43,019 bases of DNA from Cochliopodium minus (GCA_024220525.1 JAMYWO010000313.1:1-43019); one strand, 5' to 3'. Positions 1 to 11,984 are shown, counted from the first letter of the stretch. Program-made: numbers and translations. Notes: generated by a model not told the origin, from the letters alone.

Positions 1-125
1 AAAAATAAATAAAAATAAATAAAAATAAATAAAAATAAATAAAAATAAATAAAAATAAATAAAAATAAATAAAAATAGGTGGAAATAAATAAAATAAATA
101 AAAATAAATAAAAATAAATAAAAAA
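1..125. repeat. A/T tandem repeat at left edge
   Basis: Seven near-perfect copies of the decamer AAAAATAAAT, followed by degenerate copies interrupted by one GGTGG. There is no open frame of interest. With the similar repeat at the right edge it suggests that the assembly stops in low-complexity DNA. The stretch from 126 to about 340 is also A/T-rich and holds no convincing exon. Confidence 0.9.
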
Positions 126-344
126 GTTAAATATGTGGCACCAAATAAATAATGAATTTAAAATAAAAAATAAACAAAAAGGTAACTAATTTGAAAAAGT
201 TTTTTTTTTTTGATAGAAAGAATAAATAAAAATGCAACATTAATCAAAAAATATTTCTAATCATCAAAAAATGAAAAATAAAAAAGTAAAGTTTAAATCA
301 ATAAAAATAAAATAAAATAAATAATAAAAAAATAAAAAAAGGTG

Positions 345-2221
345 TACTGACCCAATTTCTTTTTGATGGAACCAAAAGAACCAGAGTTGAAAACAACACG
401 ATTACCAGAACCAATGCTACCAGAAGAGACAGACAAATCACTGGAAGAAGAATTGAAAAAAGAGTTTTCTTTTATGACGGAGGAACTTCTGCTTCTGCTG
501 TTACGTAAACTTCCTCTGTTGCTCTCTGTGTTGAGATCGCTTTCTGATGGCCCGCTGTTGTCTATTTCATTGGTGTTGTTTTCTCCTCCCATCTCTTTCA
601 TCCTTTGCCATGTGTCGTAGTATCTTTTGAAAAATAAAAATATTTATTAAAAAATTAAAAATAAAAATAAAAAAATTAAAAAAATGAAAAAACAAAATTT
701 CAATTTTTTTAAACAAAAAATATAATAGCTTTTTGACCAAGAGAATAAATCAAAAATAAAAATAAATCAAAAAATAAAATGTGAAGAAAAAAATAAACTA
801 TGAAAATAAATGATGAAAAAAATATAAATAATGAAATAGAACTATGATAAATAAAAATCTGGAAATAATTTTTTAAAAAATAAAAAAAACAACAACAATA
901 AAAAAAAATAAGAAGAAAATTGTTGTTACCTAGATTTTCTTTGAGTACTTTTGACACTGTCCTTTTTGTCACTAACTTTGTTGGACTCTGCAATTACTGT
1001 ATTTATTAAAAATAAAAAAGATTAAAATAATTTAATTAAAATTAAAAAAAAAATTTTTTACCAAGCAAATCAAAAATGTTTTTATCTTCCACAGGATCGC
1101 ACAGTTCTCTTGCAGTACCACGAGAGCTCTCGATTTTGACGTCAGATCCATTTTCCAGGAGAAACTTTACAAGATCAAAGTCTTTCAAAATGACTGCTTT
1201 ATGCAATCCAGTTTCGCCGAATCTAATTTGTTAAAAAAAAAAAGTTAACTTAAAAATAATCAAAAGATAGATGAAATAAGGAATATTAAAATTAATATAA
1301 TTATTGAATAATATATTTAAAAATATTAATATTTTCATGTTTATATATTTGCTTTATTAAAATAAAGAAGAATATTATACTTATTGATTTTGTTAATATC
1401 TGCATTTTGTGAGATGAGAAATTGGGTGATCTCCAAACTTCTTCTCATGATCGATTGATGCAAGGGTGTCTCCCCAAATTTGTTTTTCATATTAATATTG
1501 GCTCCCATTTTGCAACATTGTATAATCAATTGTTTTTGTATATTCAAATCATTGCTTTTTTCATCTATACGAATCAAATAATGAAGGATACCGCTATTAC
1601 CTGTATTGAGCATATTTGGATCTGCATTTTTATCCAAAAGAACTATTTTGTGGTTAGAAGATTTTTAATGTGGAGGAACAGATTATTTGTCAATAATTGG
1701 TTTATTTTAAGAGATCATAATAATGATAAACAAAATAATATAGTATAAATATAATGTATTTTTCAAAGATGTTTATAAAATATAATGATAAACAACCAAA
1801 TATGAATCATTTTGAATATCTTTTAAATTATAATATCTTTGGAAGGATATTATAATCTATATATTTTGTAAAAAATAAAGTACGCTTAACAACATTGAAA
1901 TGTTTTTGTGAAGCAGCCTCCAAAACTGGTGTATATTTTTCTTTATCAATGGCATTAATATTTGCACCACATTCGAGCAACATTTTAACCATTTCAACAT
2001 TTCCCTCTATAAAAATAAAAAAAAATTATTTTTTTAATTTCCCTTTATAAATAAAAATATGAACCCTGTGATGCAGAATGCAATAATGATGAACCTTTAT
2101 CATCTACTATCTCCAATAATTTTTTATTTTTCTTGATCTCTTTTTGGAGCATTTTAGTATTTCCCATTTTGATCATTTTCACATAAATTTGGGTATTGGG
2201 GGTATTATTGTTATTTGACAT
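345..2221 (-). CDS. Ankyrin-repeat protein, six visible exons, 3' end unresolved
   Basis: Exons run 2221-2065, 2006-1884, 1642-1381, 1222-1062, 987-930 and 623 to about 350, with consistent phases at every junction. The start is an ATG followed by SNNNNTPNTQ. About 230 residues form ankyrin repeats; GETPLHQSIM, GETGLHKAVI and GANINAIDKE are typical repeat pieces. After these comes a basic stretch (KVSDKKDSVKSTQRKSR), then YYDTWQRMKE and a Ser/Asn-rich tail. Ankyrin repeats bind proteins, but no catalytic domain is visible, so the partner is unknown. The last exon either splices at a GT near 350/346 into something not identified, or reads on to a stop at 293 through a hydrophobic, intron-like stretch. 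The first is more likely, so the C-terminus may lie outside the window. Confidence 0.75.
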
Positions 2222-2617
2222 ATTTTCCTTTTAAGAATAAATAAATCACCCTTATCAATCTTTAATTTTTTTTTTTTTATTTTTCAAAAGAAGATTAGAA
2301 AATTTTTATTTAGCATATCCACAACAACTCAATTAAAACCCCTGACAAGGATATTGAATGGAAATTAAAGAAAATTGAATTTTTATTTTTCTCAAAGACT
2401 TCCCAATGTAAAGATTATTAAAAAGGTCAAGTTTTTGGAAAAGATATCTCCTTAATTATGCTAATAGGAAAGTATGAGATTGCATTATTTTATTTAATTC
2501 AATATTCAAAAAAAACTGTTAAATTATTCTCCAAAAGATTGAATTCTTCCCTTTCAACAGCAAGTTTAATACTTATGAAAACCTAATCTTCTTCTCTTTT
2601 ACCACGAAATGTAAGAA
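2222..2617. other. Intergenic, nothing recognised
   Basis: A 396-bp A/T-rich spacer between the ankyrin gene start and the PP2C stop, both on the minus strand. It must hold the ankyrin gene promoter and the PP2C 3' UTR. I see no exon, RNA gene or clear repeat in it. Confidence 0.6.
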
Positions 2618-3745
2618 TCATTTTTTGATTGTAACCAAGATAATTGTATGATTATCTTCGTTTCCTAGGAAATTAAAATTAAAAAAAAGAAACAAAAAAT
2701 AAATTAGTATACCTTGATGCAGAGAATATTCTATAAGTTCTTTAGTTATCTGATTAATTTTTTTATCTTGGTTAATTCTCCTGGAGACAAATTTGATAAC
2801 ATCATCTGTTTTCATTTTGTCAAAAAGCCCATCGCTAGTGAGAATAAAAAATCGGATGTCATCATCCAATAGGTTGTATTTATAAATATCAGGAGTACAA
2901 GTAAGAACATCTTTTTTAGTTTTTAAATGTAAATCTCCGAAAGATCTTTGTTGAAATTTAATAAATTTTTTAAATAATAAAATATTAATTAATAAAAATA
3001 ATAAAATAATAATAAATAAAAAATGTTTCAACATTAATAATAATCATAAAAATGCAAGTTTATCAATTTTTAACAAAAACTTTTTTTTTACCTGCTCATC
3101 CCAAGTATTCCATTCAATCTATTATGTTCTACAAAACCTCCATTTTTTTCTATTCTGTCTTTTTCTTTGAGGGTGTTGGGTTTGTGATCATGTGTGAGAT
3201 CAAAAGAATTATTTTTTAATCCTGTTTTAGATATCAAATTAAATATAATTCTCTGAAAAAAAATAAAATAAAAACTGAAAATATATTTTACCTATCGCTC
3301 TTGAATCACCCACATTAGCAAGATATAAATCCATATCTTTTATTATTCCAATCAATATAGTTGATCCTGAATTCATATTTTTTGATTTGCAATAGTCCAA
3401 AAATTCTTTTTCCAAATCATTTATTGAATCTGTCAAACAATCCTCAATCGAGTGTTTGGATTTGTAATAATGGAGGAATTTTTTTGGAAAATTTTTCTTT
3501 AAGTAACTCGATCCTTGCAATCCTGAATGCCCATCAAAAATTGAGAATAAGAATACATCATCAATGATTGGAATATGGAAATTGTAGGTATCTTTTTGAT
3601 TGATTCAGTGATTGGGTAATATAAAAATTAAAAGCAAAAATTAAATACCCTCCATATACATTCTTTGCCCTTTATCGTTTGAAACTGTGGCCTCAAATTT
3701 GAAATGACTGTTACTGAAAGATTTAATAACATTTTTGTTTCCCAT
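2618..3745 (-). CDS. PP2C-type protein phosphatase (PPM family)
   Basis: Five exons (3745-3649, 3591-3292, 3221-3092, 2945-2713, 2664-2618) encode 268 residues ending in TGA. PP2C enzymes are Mg/Mn-dependent Ser/Thr phosphatases. The family motifs appear in order: RMYMED (residues 28-33), FDGHSG with its metal-binding Asp (about 51-56), GSTILIGI, LANVGDSRAI, DHKP, GGFV, SRSFGD, LTSDGLFD and EDNHTIILV. The length is that of a bare catalytic domain, with no targeting extension beyond MGNK; a Gly at position 2 could be myristoylated, but this is only a possibility. The exon 3 acceptor was placed at 3221 because it is the only one that keeps frame and gives an uninterrupted DSRAIG...THDHKP stretch. 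The gene is divergent from the release-factor-like gene, with 173 bp between the start codons. Confidence 0.93.
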
Positions 3746-3918
3746 TTGCGAAAATCAATCAATTTTTTTTTTATTTTTACTTTTTTATTTTAGGTTTTTA
3801 TTGTTCTTTACTTATCAATACTTTGATGCCAATCTTTAACTAACAAATAAAATTAAACTCAAATGTTATCTGATTATTATTTGTTTGATCCTTTATTGGA
3901 AAACTGATTAAAAAAAAA

Positions 3919-4546
3919 ATGAGATTAAAAATATCCAAATTTAAAAGTAATATTAGATTCAAAATCAAAATTAATCATATATTCATCAAAAATTTCTCAT
4001 CAAATGATAATGATGGTTGGAAATATGATTCAACATTCTCCCAAAAATCGAAAACTGAACAATTGATTCAAATTAAAAAGGAAATAATAGATACAAAGAC
4101 ATCTAGAGGCTCTGGACCTGGTGGTCAAAATGTTAAAATTTGGTTTTATTGTTTTATAAAAGGAATTTTTTAATATATCAGTTTAAAAACTAGGTGAATA
4201 AAACAAATAACAAAGTATTTTTAAAACATGCGAGTGGTATTCACGTTTCTTGTCATTCAACAAGATTTGGTAAGTATTATATGTTTCATATCAAAAAAAA
4301 AAAAAATCATGAATAGAATTATTAGGATCAGATAATCATAAAATAGCAACCGAAATACTCAAAGAAAAATTGCTTCTCAAATATGATAAAGCAAATAGCA
4401 AGACTTTCAAGAAAATTCAAAAAATCAAAAAAAAAAAATCGAAAAAAGCACAAAGAGCAAAGATAAAGTATTCAGATAACGTACCATCAAATGATCAAAT
4501 AGTGGAAGAAAATACCGTAGAGAAATTGGAAGGGAAAAATGTTTAA
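3919..4546 (+). CDS. Mitochondrial peptide chain release factor-like protein (GGQ domain)
   Basis: Exons 3919-4131, 4194-4269 and 4326-4546 encode 169 residues. The class-I release-factor motif SRGSGPGGQNVNKTNNKV carries the catalytic GGQ at residues 68-70, followed by VFLKHASGIHVSCHSTRF and a Lys-rich tail. In this family the GGQ triggers hydrolysis of peptidyl-tRNA in the ribosome. There is no codon-recognition domain, so the protein resembles the small rescue factors (MTRFR/C12orf65 or ICT1 type) that act on stalled mitochondrial ribosomes. The basic, Ile/Phe-rich first 26 residues look like a mitochondrial targeting peptide. The GT donor at 4132 splits the GGQNV codons and restores a perfect family match. 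MTRFR versus ICT1 type cannot be decided from sequence alone. Confidence 0.9.
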
Positions 4547-4791
4547 ATATTGAAAGATAATTATTATATTATAATCGAGCACCGAAACGAGTTTTATGTG
4601 ACATATAAGATGTTTATTATGAGATCGATAGTATATTTTATTAAAATATAAAAATTTTAAAAAGAGAATGATTGATAAAGTAACATTAAATATTAATCAT
4701 AAAAGATTCCTTTCAAAATCTTTGGTGTGAGGATATTTATTGGCAAAATGAAAAAAAAAAAAAAAATCGATTTTGAAAATTAAACGATTAT

Positions 4792-6138
4792 ATGTCCTAT
4801 AAAACTGAAGATCTAAAAAAATTTGTCCAGGTAAATAGAAAATAACTTTATACATTTCCTTATCTTGATTTGCTCGTTACGTATCAAAACAGAAAGAAGA
4901 AAATTTAAAATGTGGGGACTGTGGCTCCGTCGATGATAAACCTTGGAGCTCATGGAATTTAGGTGTTGTGATTTGTGGGAAGTGTGCTGGAGCCCATAGA
5001 CATATTGGAGTTCACATTTCCAAAGTTTTGTAATGATGAAAAAAAAAAAATTTATCATTTTTAATAAGTACCAATTTAATGAGAATAGGAGTGTTAATCT
5101 CGATGAATGGACTGAAGAAAGCATTAAAAGTCTTTTGGAAAAGGGAAATAATTACGCCAATCAAAAATATAAAGTGAATACCGATTTCAAATTGACAGAG
5201 AATTCCTCTCAAATTGAAAGGATAGCTTATATTGAATCGAAATACACTGGTAAACCTTTTGAAGTTCCAAAAGAGAACAAAAATGATCTTTCCCATCTCG
5301 CCACTCTCGTATCTGCTGGTGTATTGAAGGTAGATGTGATAGAAGGTAAAGGATTGGCATCCAAAGATATCAATGGCAAAAGGTAAAATTCGAATTGCTA
5401 AAAATAGCCATTATATTTTGTAAAAAGAACATCGTTTGTAATCAGTATTATTCACAATGTTTATGAATCAATTTGGATAAATTTATCAATAATTGACAAT
5501 TATTGACAATAAGAATAATTTGCATAATTATGCGAATCACCATACACAAATATCAAGTATATTAGAAGATATATCTCCAATATAGAGATGATTTTTTTAT
5601 CGAGTGATATCCAGACACATATTCAAAAAGAAAAATTTCCCCTTATGATTTTTTTACCATATTGAATCCTTTTCCTTTTAAAGTGATCCTTATGTGATCT
5701 TGGGTAAATCAAAATTAATGATTTTTTTTTTTGTTCACATTAATTTTAATTTTATTTTAGTGCCAGGAAATGAAAAGGGTTATCTCAAAAAGTCCAACAA
5801 AAATAACAACAACACCAAAGTTTCTGTGAAAACGAAATACGTCAAAGAATCTTTGGACCCTGTGTGGAATGAGACTTTGATGATGAACATTCCTTCCATA
5901 GAAGAGGGACTCACTTTATTTTGTTATGGTTAACTTTATACCTTTTTTAATTTAATCTTATTCAATTTTAAATCTTTTTTTTTAAAAATCAGATTATGAT
6001 TTTATTGGTGATCATGATTACATGGGAAAGTGTTTCATTTCTTTGCAGGGACTCAAACCCAAAGAAGTTGTTGATACATGGTTAAAGTTGGACGAAAAAG
6101 GAATCATTCACATCAGATATGAATTATTTCCTTTATAA
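4792..6138 (+). CDS. ArfGAP with C-terminal C2 domain
   Basis: Six exons (4792-4830, 4893-5029, 5089-5382, 5684-5703, 5761-5928, 5993-6138) encode 267 residues. The ArfGAP zinc finger has Cys20, Cys23, Cys41 and Cys44, then GAHRHIGVHISKV with Arg49 as the likely catalytic finger, and the family block NLDEWTEESI. Residues from about 130 form a C2 domain (LKVDVIEGKGLASKD, SDPYVILG, SLDPVWNE, DHDYMGKC), which usually binds Ca2+ and phospholipid. The ArfGAP-C2 order is that of plant AGD11-13 (ZAC) proteins. It probably stimulates GTP hydrolysis on Arf at membranes. Oddities: 17 rather than 16 residues between the two Cys pairs, a 20-nt exon, and a 301-nt intron that is long for this gene. Confidence 0.92.
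5383..5683 (+). other. Long intron with near-palindrome
   Basis: This 301-nt intron of the ArfGAP gene is several times longer than its neighbours. It contains TTTGCATAATTATGCGAA near 5518-5535, an inverted repeat with a single mismatched pair, and two close copies of ATTGACAAT just before it. No exon or ORF is visible. The palindrome might be a factor-binding site; that is a guess. Confidence 0.4.
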
Positions 6139-6585
6139 ATTTTGATTCTCTTTTAATTTAATTAAATTTTTTTCAAACATAAAATTTTTTTGATTAGGGG
6201 ATTTATCGAAGTTATTTCTCTCATGAGAAAATTTAGTTTACTTTATAAAGTCTTACAATTTAGATTGGGTAAAAAAATTTAAATCATATTATTGAAATGT
6301 CAAAATATAAATTTTTGAGGAAAATTAATTTAATCTTTTTTAAATAGGGAAACATTAAATCAATTTGACAAATTTAATTTTGTTGTTGGAAAGCATTTTT
6401 CATACAATAATAATTCTCCAATTTCTGCAAATTTGACAAGATTCTTTTATTTGGGAACTGATCGAATTCATATAATATCGTAAATAATAAATAATAAAAA
6501 AAGGAAAAAATAAAATAAAATGATAAAGTTATAAAAAAAACTAATTTCCAGAAAAAAATAAAAAAAAAAAGTTATTAAAATAAAA
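6139..6585. other. Intergenic with an unassigned exon-like segment
   Basis: A 447-bp spacer between the ArfGAP stop and the adhesion-gene start. Around 6199-6266 and 6349-6483 lie two stretches of higher complexity bounded by AG and GT signals like those of real introns here. The second is open for about 44 codons (LNQFDKFNFVVGKHFSY...) and ends in TAA. The two do not join in frame, and I find no start codon that works. It could be spliced 5' UTR of the next gene, a decayed gene, or a noncoding transcript. Confidence 0.35.
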
Positions 6586-9500
6586 ATGAGAAAAATTCTC
6601 TTTTTAGTGACAATTTTGGTTATAGCTCTTTGCGGAATAAATGGAGCAACTTTTCCAATAGGAAGCAACGCTTTTTTTTCAAGCTTTCTTTTGACCAACC
6701 AAGCGTATGGTTCAGGTTCTTCTTTCCCATGTAATGTGTGGTTTTATGGATCAGCTGGTTTGATGAGAATCGACTATTTAAACTTGAATGGAACTAAATT
6801 CATGAGTGTTTTGTACAATTATACCTCTGGTGACAAATATGAGGTATGAAATCATATTTTATTTTTTTTGATATTTTTAATTAGTTTTTTCATTTTTTAA
6901 TTTTTTTTTCCCTCACTCTTGAATTAAATATTTAATTTTTATTTTCCTATCAGGTTTGTGGGAGTTCTTGTGCAAGAGCAACATGGAATGCACAAATTCC
7001 AATTTTTTATGGAACAGCATCAACCTATGCATCAACGACCTGTCAAACACCTGATTATCCTGGACCAAAAGCATGTACCACCTATCCGAGTTGTAATTCT
7101 TATTTGAGCAGCCCAAATCAGCCAAATGGAATTTATTCGTTGAGTTATAATGATGCGGCAGCAACTCAATTATGTCTTGTAAGATGGACACCTGCTTCTG
7201 GTGAAACATATGGTCCTGAATGGCAGATTCAAACATATCTCACTTCTGGATTCAATACCACAACAAATCCAACCAATACAGCAATATACAGCAGTGTTAT
7301 TGCTGGAGTAACTTGTCCTCAGCCAACTTGCTTTGCACAATTGGATATTGCCATCGTAGTTGATGAATCAGGATCGATCTTTCAAGCTAGTGCATGGAAT
7401 GATGTTCAATCTTTTGTAGTGAATCTTATCAGTTCATTGAACATGGCACCAGATGGAGTTAGAGTTGGTCTTTCGTACTTTTCTGGATTGGATAACTGTT
7501 ATCAAAACTGGACAGGAACTGCAACCACAAATTGTGGAAATTTGAACAGCAGAACTGCAGATTGTACCAAATGTGGAGGAAGATGGCAACAAATGACAAC
7601 AGGGGTAATCAGTGACAAAGCTGGTTTGATTTCATTAGCTAAATCAAACAGTGGTGCAAAGGGATTTACATGCATTTCTTGTGGTTTGGATATTGGTATA
7701 AAGATTTTGAATTTTGCACCAAAAGCAAACGTTGCCAAAGTGATCATCTTATTCACTGATGGAGCTCAAAACAGAGTTACTGGAACTTTGTCTTCGGAAG
7801 GAGCATTAGCTACCAGCATGGGAATCAAAGTTATTGCAGTTGCAACAGGAGCTTACAAACTTTCTGATCTCCAAACTTTTACTAACACAATCTACACAAC
7901 TTCTAGTTACAGTCAATTGAGTAGTTTGATCTCCAGTATCGTGACCCCTCTTTGCCAAGCTCTTCCAAGTATCGATACTTGTGATTTTTGTTCTGGTCTT
8001 TGTACTTGTTCAACAACTTGTAATTGTCCTGCTTGTAACGATTACAATGCTTGTACAACTGAGAATTGTGATATTCGTTCCCCTCCTCAAGGAACTTTGG
8101 GTGCATGTGTCTCTGTTCCTGTCACATGCGATGACAACAATCCTTGTACTGTAAACAATTGTCTCAATGCCACTGGTTGTGATTATAGCACTGCTACTAC
8201 AAAACCATCCAGCTTAGTAGATACTTATTGTAAAAGATATGTTTGTACCAATCCTCAAGGATTTACTTTGACAGATATGGGATCTACTTACTGTCCACAA
8301 GGAACTAATAAATGTATCATCAATTACTGTAACACCACGGTTGGGACAACTGGAGGACTGACTGGATCTTGTCAGACCATAGACAAAACTTCCACTTCCT
8401 ACCCTTATGGAACAACCATTACTTATGTAAACAGTGCAGGTCAAACATTAACCACTGCTGGATGTGGAAGACCAACATCAGCACTTCCTTGTCAAGTTTT
8501 TTCTTGCAATTCTGCTGATGGAACCTGTTCTGTAAGTTCCAGTGCCTGTGTTTGTTTGCAAAACTCTGACTGTAATGACGGAAATGGATGTACAACAGAT
8601 GTTTGTGATACTGTAAATAATAAATGTGTCAACACTGCTCGTGATTGTTGGAGTGAATTATCAAATGGAAATTGTGTTACAAGTACAACAACTGTCACTC
8701 AAACAACAACAACAGGAAATGGATTTTACTCTGGAACAATAAACTTTAATTTTAATGGAAATTTACCTGCAACATCAACTTACACTTGTGATGGTTTGGC
8801 TTGTTTTGCAGGTCAGAGAAGCACTTACGCTTGTCTTTCAACTGGTAACAGCACTTCTCAATGCCAAAGACAAACGCTCACTTGTAGTAGTTCTGGATGT
8901 ACTGATTCTGTTTGTAGAACAACTGGAGGATGGACCAATGGACAAGTAAACACTGATTGTGGAAATGTTATCACTAGATCTTGTAGTGACAATAATTTAT
9001 GTACAAGTGACCAATGTAACTCAACATGGACTGGAACTTCTTGTAATTCAACAAGTTGTGTTTCTACATCCGGTGGTAACAGATGTCTCAACCCAAGTAA
9101 TTCTACAAATTGTAATTTAGCAAATGTTTGTCAAACCTATTCTTGTAATCCTTCCACTGGATGTGTGAATACTACCCTCCCTACTCCTACCCCCAACAAG
9201 TGCTTTATAACTGGATGTAACCCAACAACAGGAAATTATTCGACTGTAAATACCACTGCTTGTTCTACCAATTCAAACAAGTGTATTATCACTTACTGTA
9301 ACACCACTTCTCAAACTTGTGTGCCTTTAAACAAAACTTCAATGTTCCAAAATGAGACAATCACTTACATTGATTCAGACGGTTCAACTAAATCAGTAAC
9401 GGGATGCTATCTCCCTCATTCATGTATCGTTTATGGATGTAGCGCTACGACCGGATTGTGTACTGTAGATTCAAGTGCCTGCCAATGTACAAATGATACC

Positions 9501-11536
9501 ATGTGTGACGATGGAAGTGGATGCACAATTGACAGTTGTCAATCTAATGTTTGTGTGAATGAACTCATTGATTGTTACAGTGAAGTTTCGAATGGAGGAT
9601 GTATTGTGAATCAAGCTACAACTCAAACTAATGCAACTGGTGTTGCCAACTACAATGCAGGTTCTCCTGTTACTGCATTTGTGTATGGAAATTATACTTG
9701 TGATGAATTGGCTTGTTTTAGTGGACAAAGAAGTCAAATCACTTGTCAATCCTTGAGTAACTTTACTCATCAATGTGTGAGATCTGTTTCAAATTGTTCC
9801 AAAGGAGGATGTGCCGATACTATTTGTACAACTCTTGGAACATGGACAAATGGACAACTAAATACTGATTGCAGTTCTGTTATAACTCCAACTTGTACTT
9901 CAAATCCTTGTTTCACTGCAACATGTAACACTGCTTTTGTTTATGGAAGTAATCAAGCAAGATGTTTGTACACCGATGTTGGATCATTGTGTGATGATAA
10001 CAACCCTTGTACTCAAAATCTTTGTTCCAACACTACTGGATGTGATTTCAGCCAAAATACAACCCAACCAACACCTAACACCCTGTGTACCAACTACCAA
10101 TGTGATGCTCAATTAGGGTGGCAACCAGTTGATATCAGCGCAACTTCATGTCCTTCTCAAGATCTTTGCTCAGTAACTTATTGTAATACCACTTCTAATA
10201 CTTGTCAAAAAATCGACAGAAATACTCTTCCTGCTGGTACATCAGTTACATATATTGATAGTCACGGTTTAACTCAAACACTTGTTGGATGTGCAAGTCC
10301 GAATGATCCCGTTCTTTGCAGAAGTTATCAATGTAATGCAAACACTGGGGTATGTAGCGTCAATTCAAGTACTTGTGTTTGTCAAAGTGATTCATCATGT
10401 CAAGACGGTAATGGATGTACTGTTGATACTTGTGATTTTACACAAAATAAATGTATCAGAACAAACGTGGATTGTTTTAGCATTTTGTCAAATGGAACTT
10501 GTACTCAAGGTTCAACTTATTCAGCAGATGTTTTCACTGGAATCAACATATACTATGGAAATGCTTCTGCAGATAATGTTTACACTCAAGTGGACGCTAA
10601 CGGGCTTCCTTCTCCTTCTACTGGAGTTTCAAGAACATGTGGTCAACTTGGATGTTATGGAGGACAACCCTCCCAATACAGTTGTTTTTCTGTATCCGAA
10701 GGTGCATACACTTGTCAACGTACCTACTTGAATTGTAGCAGAAACGGATGTCAAGATAACATTTGTAGAACTCTTGGAACATGGGGAACATTGAACAATA
10801 CTGGACAAATCGATTCTGATTGTGGAACTATTTACCAACCTTCTTGTGCTGACAATAACGTAAATCTTTTGGTTAAAAAAAATTTTTTTTGTTTTAAACT
10901 ATTTTTTAAAAACAGGCTTGTACAAGCGACTATTGTAACAGCTCGTGGGTACCTACTTCTCCTGTTGGTGAACGTTGTATACATACCAAAATTGACGGAT
11001 CAGTCTTTTGTAACGATGGAAACTATTGTACACAAGATTACTGTGATTCACAAGATACTTCAGGAAACGTTTGTAAACATAATCTTTATGCTTCTTGGTA
11101 TGTGAAAAAATATCTCTGCCAAAACTCATCTGTTTGTCAAAATGTTCAATGTACTGTAAATAAATGTATTTACAGTGAAGTTTCTTGTATCGCTCCAACT
11201 CTTTGCCTCAATTTTATTTGCAATGCTTCAACAAGTGGAGTATGTAAAGCTTTCCCAACAGGTATTTACACTGTTGATAAATGTGGGGTTTGTGGTGGTA
11301 ATGGTCTTTCTTGCGTTCCTACCTCTCCTGGTAACCCTAAAAAGGCATCCATCGCTGTTGCGTTGGGAGTTGGTTTAGGAATTGGTCTTTTTGCTGCAGC
11401 TGCCATCATTGCTGCTATCTCCAAAAAATCTTTTGATGCTTACAATGCTCTTGCTGTTGAAACTCAAGGTACTGTCACCAATGCCCCAACTTATCAAGGT
11501 GGTGAAAATCACATTGATACCACTCACTATGATTAA
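6586..11536 (+). CDS. Sib-like (integrin-beta-like) adhesion receptor: VWA, Cys-rich repeats, TM, NPxY-like tail
   Basis: Exons 6586-6843, 6954-10859 and 10916-11536 encode 1594 residues. A signal peptide (MRKILFLVTILVIALCG) leads into a Cys-containing N-terminal region and a von Willebrand A domain from about residue 214, with the metal-site motif DESGS. Next come about 1,100 residues of Cys repeats such as CDDNNPCTVNNC, the dictyostelid CTDC type, arranged as three super-repeats. Residues about 1532-1556 form a Gly/Ala-rich TM helix containing GVGLGIG (GxxxG-like). The 38-residue tail has DAYNAL and NAPTYQGG, resembling the talin-binding NPxY region. This order matches Dictyostelium Sib proteins, which mediate adhesion to substrate and particles; orthology to one Sib is inferred, not shown. 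Many NxT/S sites suggest heavy glycosylation. The second intron, 10860-10915, restores the CADNNACTSDYC repeat. Confidence 0.88.
8010..10860 (+). repeat. Three coding super-repeats in the adhesion gene
   Basis: A block of roughly 290-320 codons occurs three times. Each copy contains a YCNTT element followed by a TxTYxxSxG strand, a C-rich stretch ending in SNGxC, then TCDELACFSGQRS-type and TxCTTxGTWTNGQ-type elements. The YCNTT landmarks start near 8307, 9277 and 10160. Copies have diverged at most third positions, so the duplication is old. Confidence 0.75.
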
Positions 11537-11984
11537 AATAAATTCACAAATCATTGGAATTTTTAAATTAGAAAAAAATAATTTTAATTTTTTAATTTAA
11601 AAAAGTTCATTTTCAAAAGGTTGACCGAAAGATCTTGAGAATGTCAAAAGGGTTCAGGAAAAAATATTTAGAGCACATGTTTACGTTTATTCAAGACATT
11701 AGGAGAAATGGGTGACAAAAAAAGACGGTCAAATTTACTGTGCCTTCAACAGTACCATTTGAAATCTTTGTTGAAAGAAAACTCTTCAAATCTTTTGGAA
11801 TTTTCAAGTTGTAACTCAAATGAGTTTCAAAAATGACTGAGATAGACTCTTCTGGTACCAATTTTTTCCAAGTTTCCATCAACAACTGGGAATGAGGAAA
11901 TGTTTTTCATATCCAATTATAATTCTATTATAATTGAGAATTTGTATCATTGAGAAAATTAATTTTTCTTTGTAAAAACAATTT
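11537..11984. other. Intergenic with an orphan 64-codon minus ORF
   Basis: A convergent spacer between the adhesion gene (+) and the KA1-like gene (-). The minus strand is open from 11885 to 11691 (METWKKLVPEESISVIFE...), with balanced, protein-like composition and an AG just upstream. No partner exon, start context or family match was found. It may be part of an unrecognised gene or a remnant. Nothing else is visible. Confidence 0.3.

Noticed and set aside
293-345. Hydrophobic C-terminal tail of the first ankyrin protein
   Set aside because: It is a translation of A/T low-complexity DNA after good GT donors, so more likely intron than a membrane anchor.
11600-11690. Possible NAF-like motif (LNPFDILKIF) near the KA1-like gene
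   Set aside because: It lies downstream of the KA1-like part, whereas in CIPK kinases NAF precedes it, and it shares no frame with any exon.
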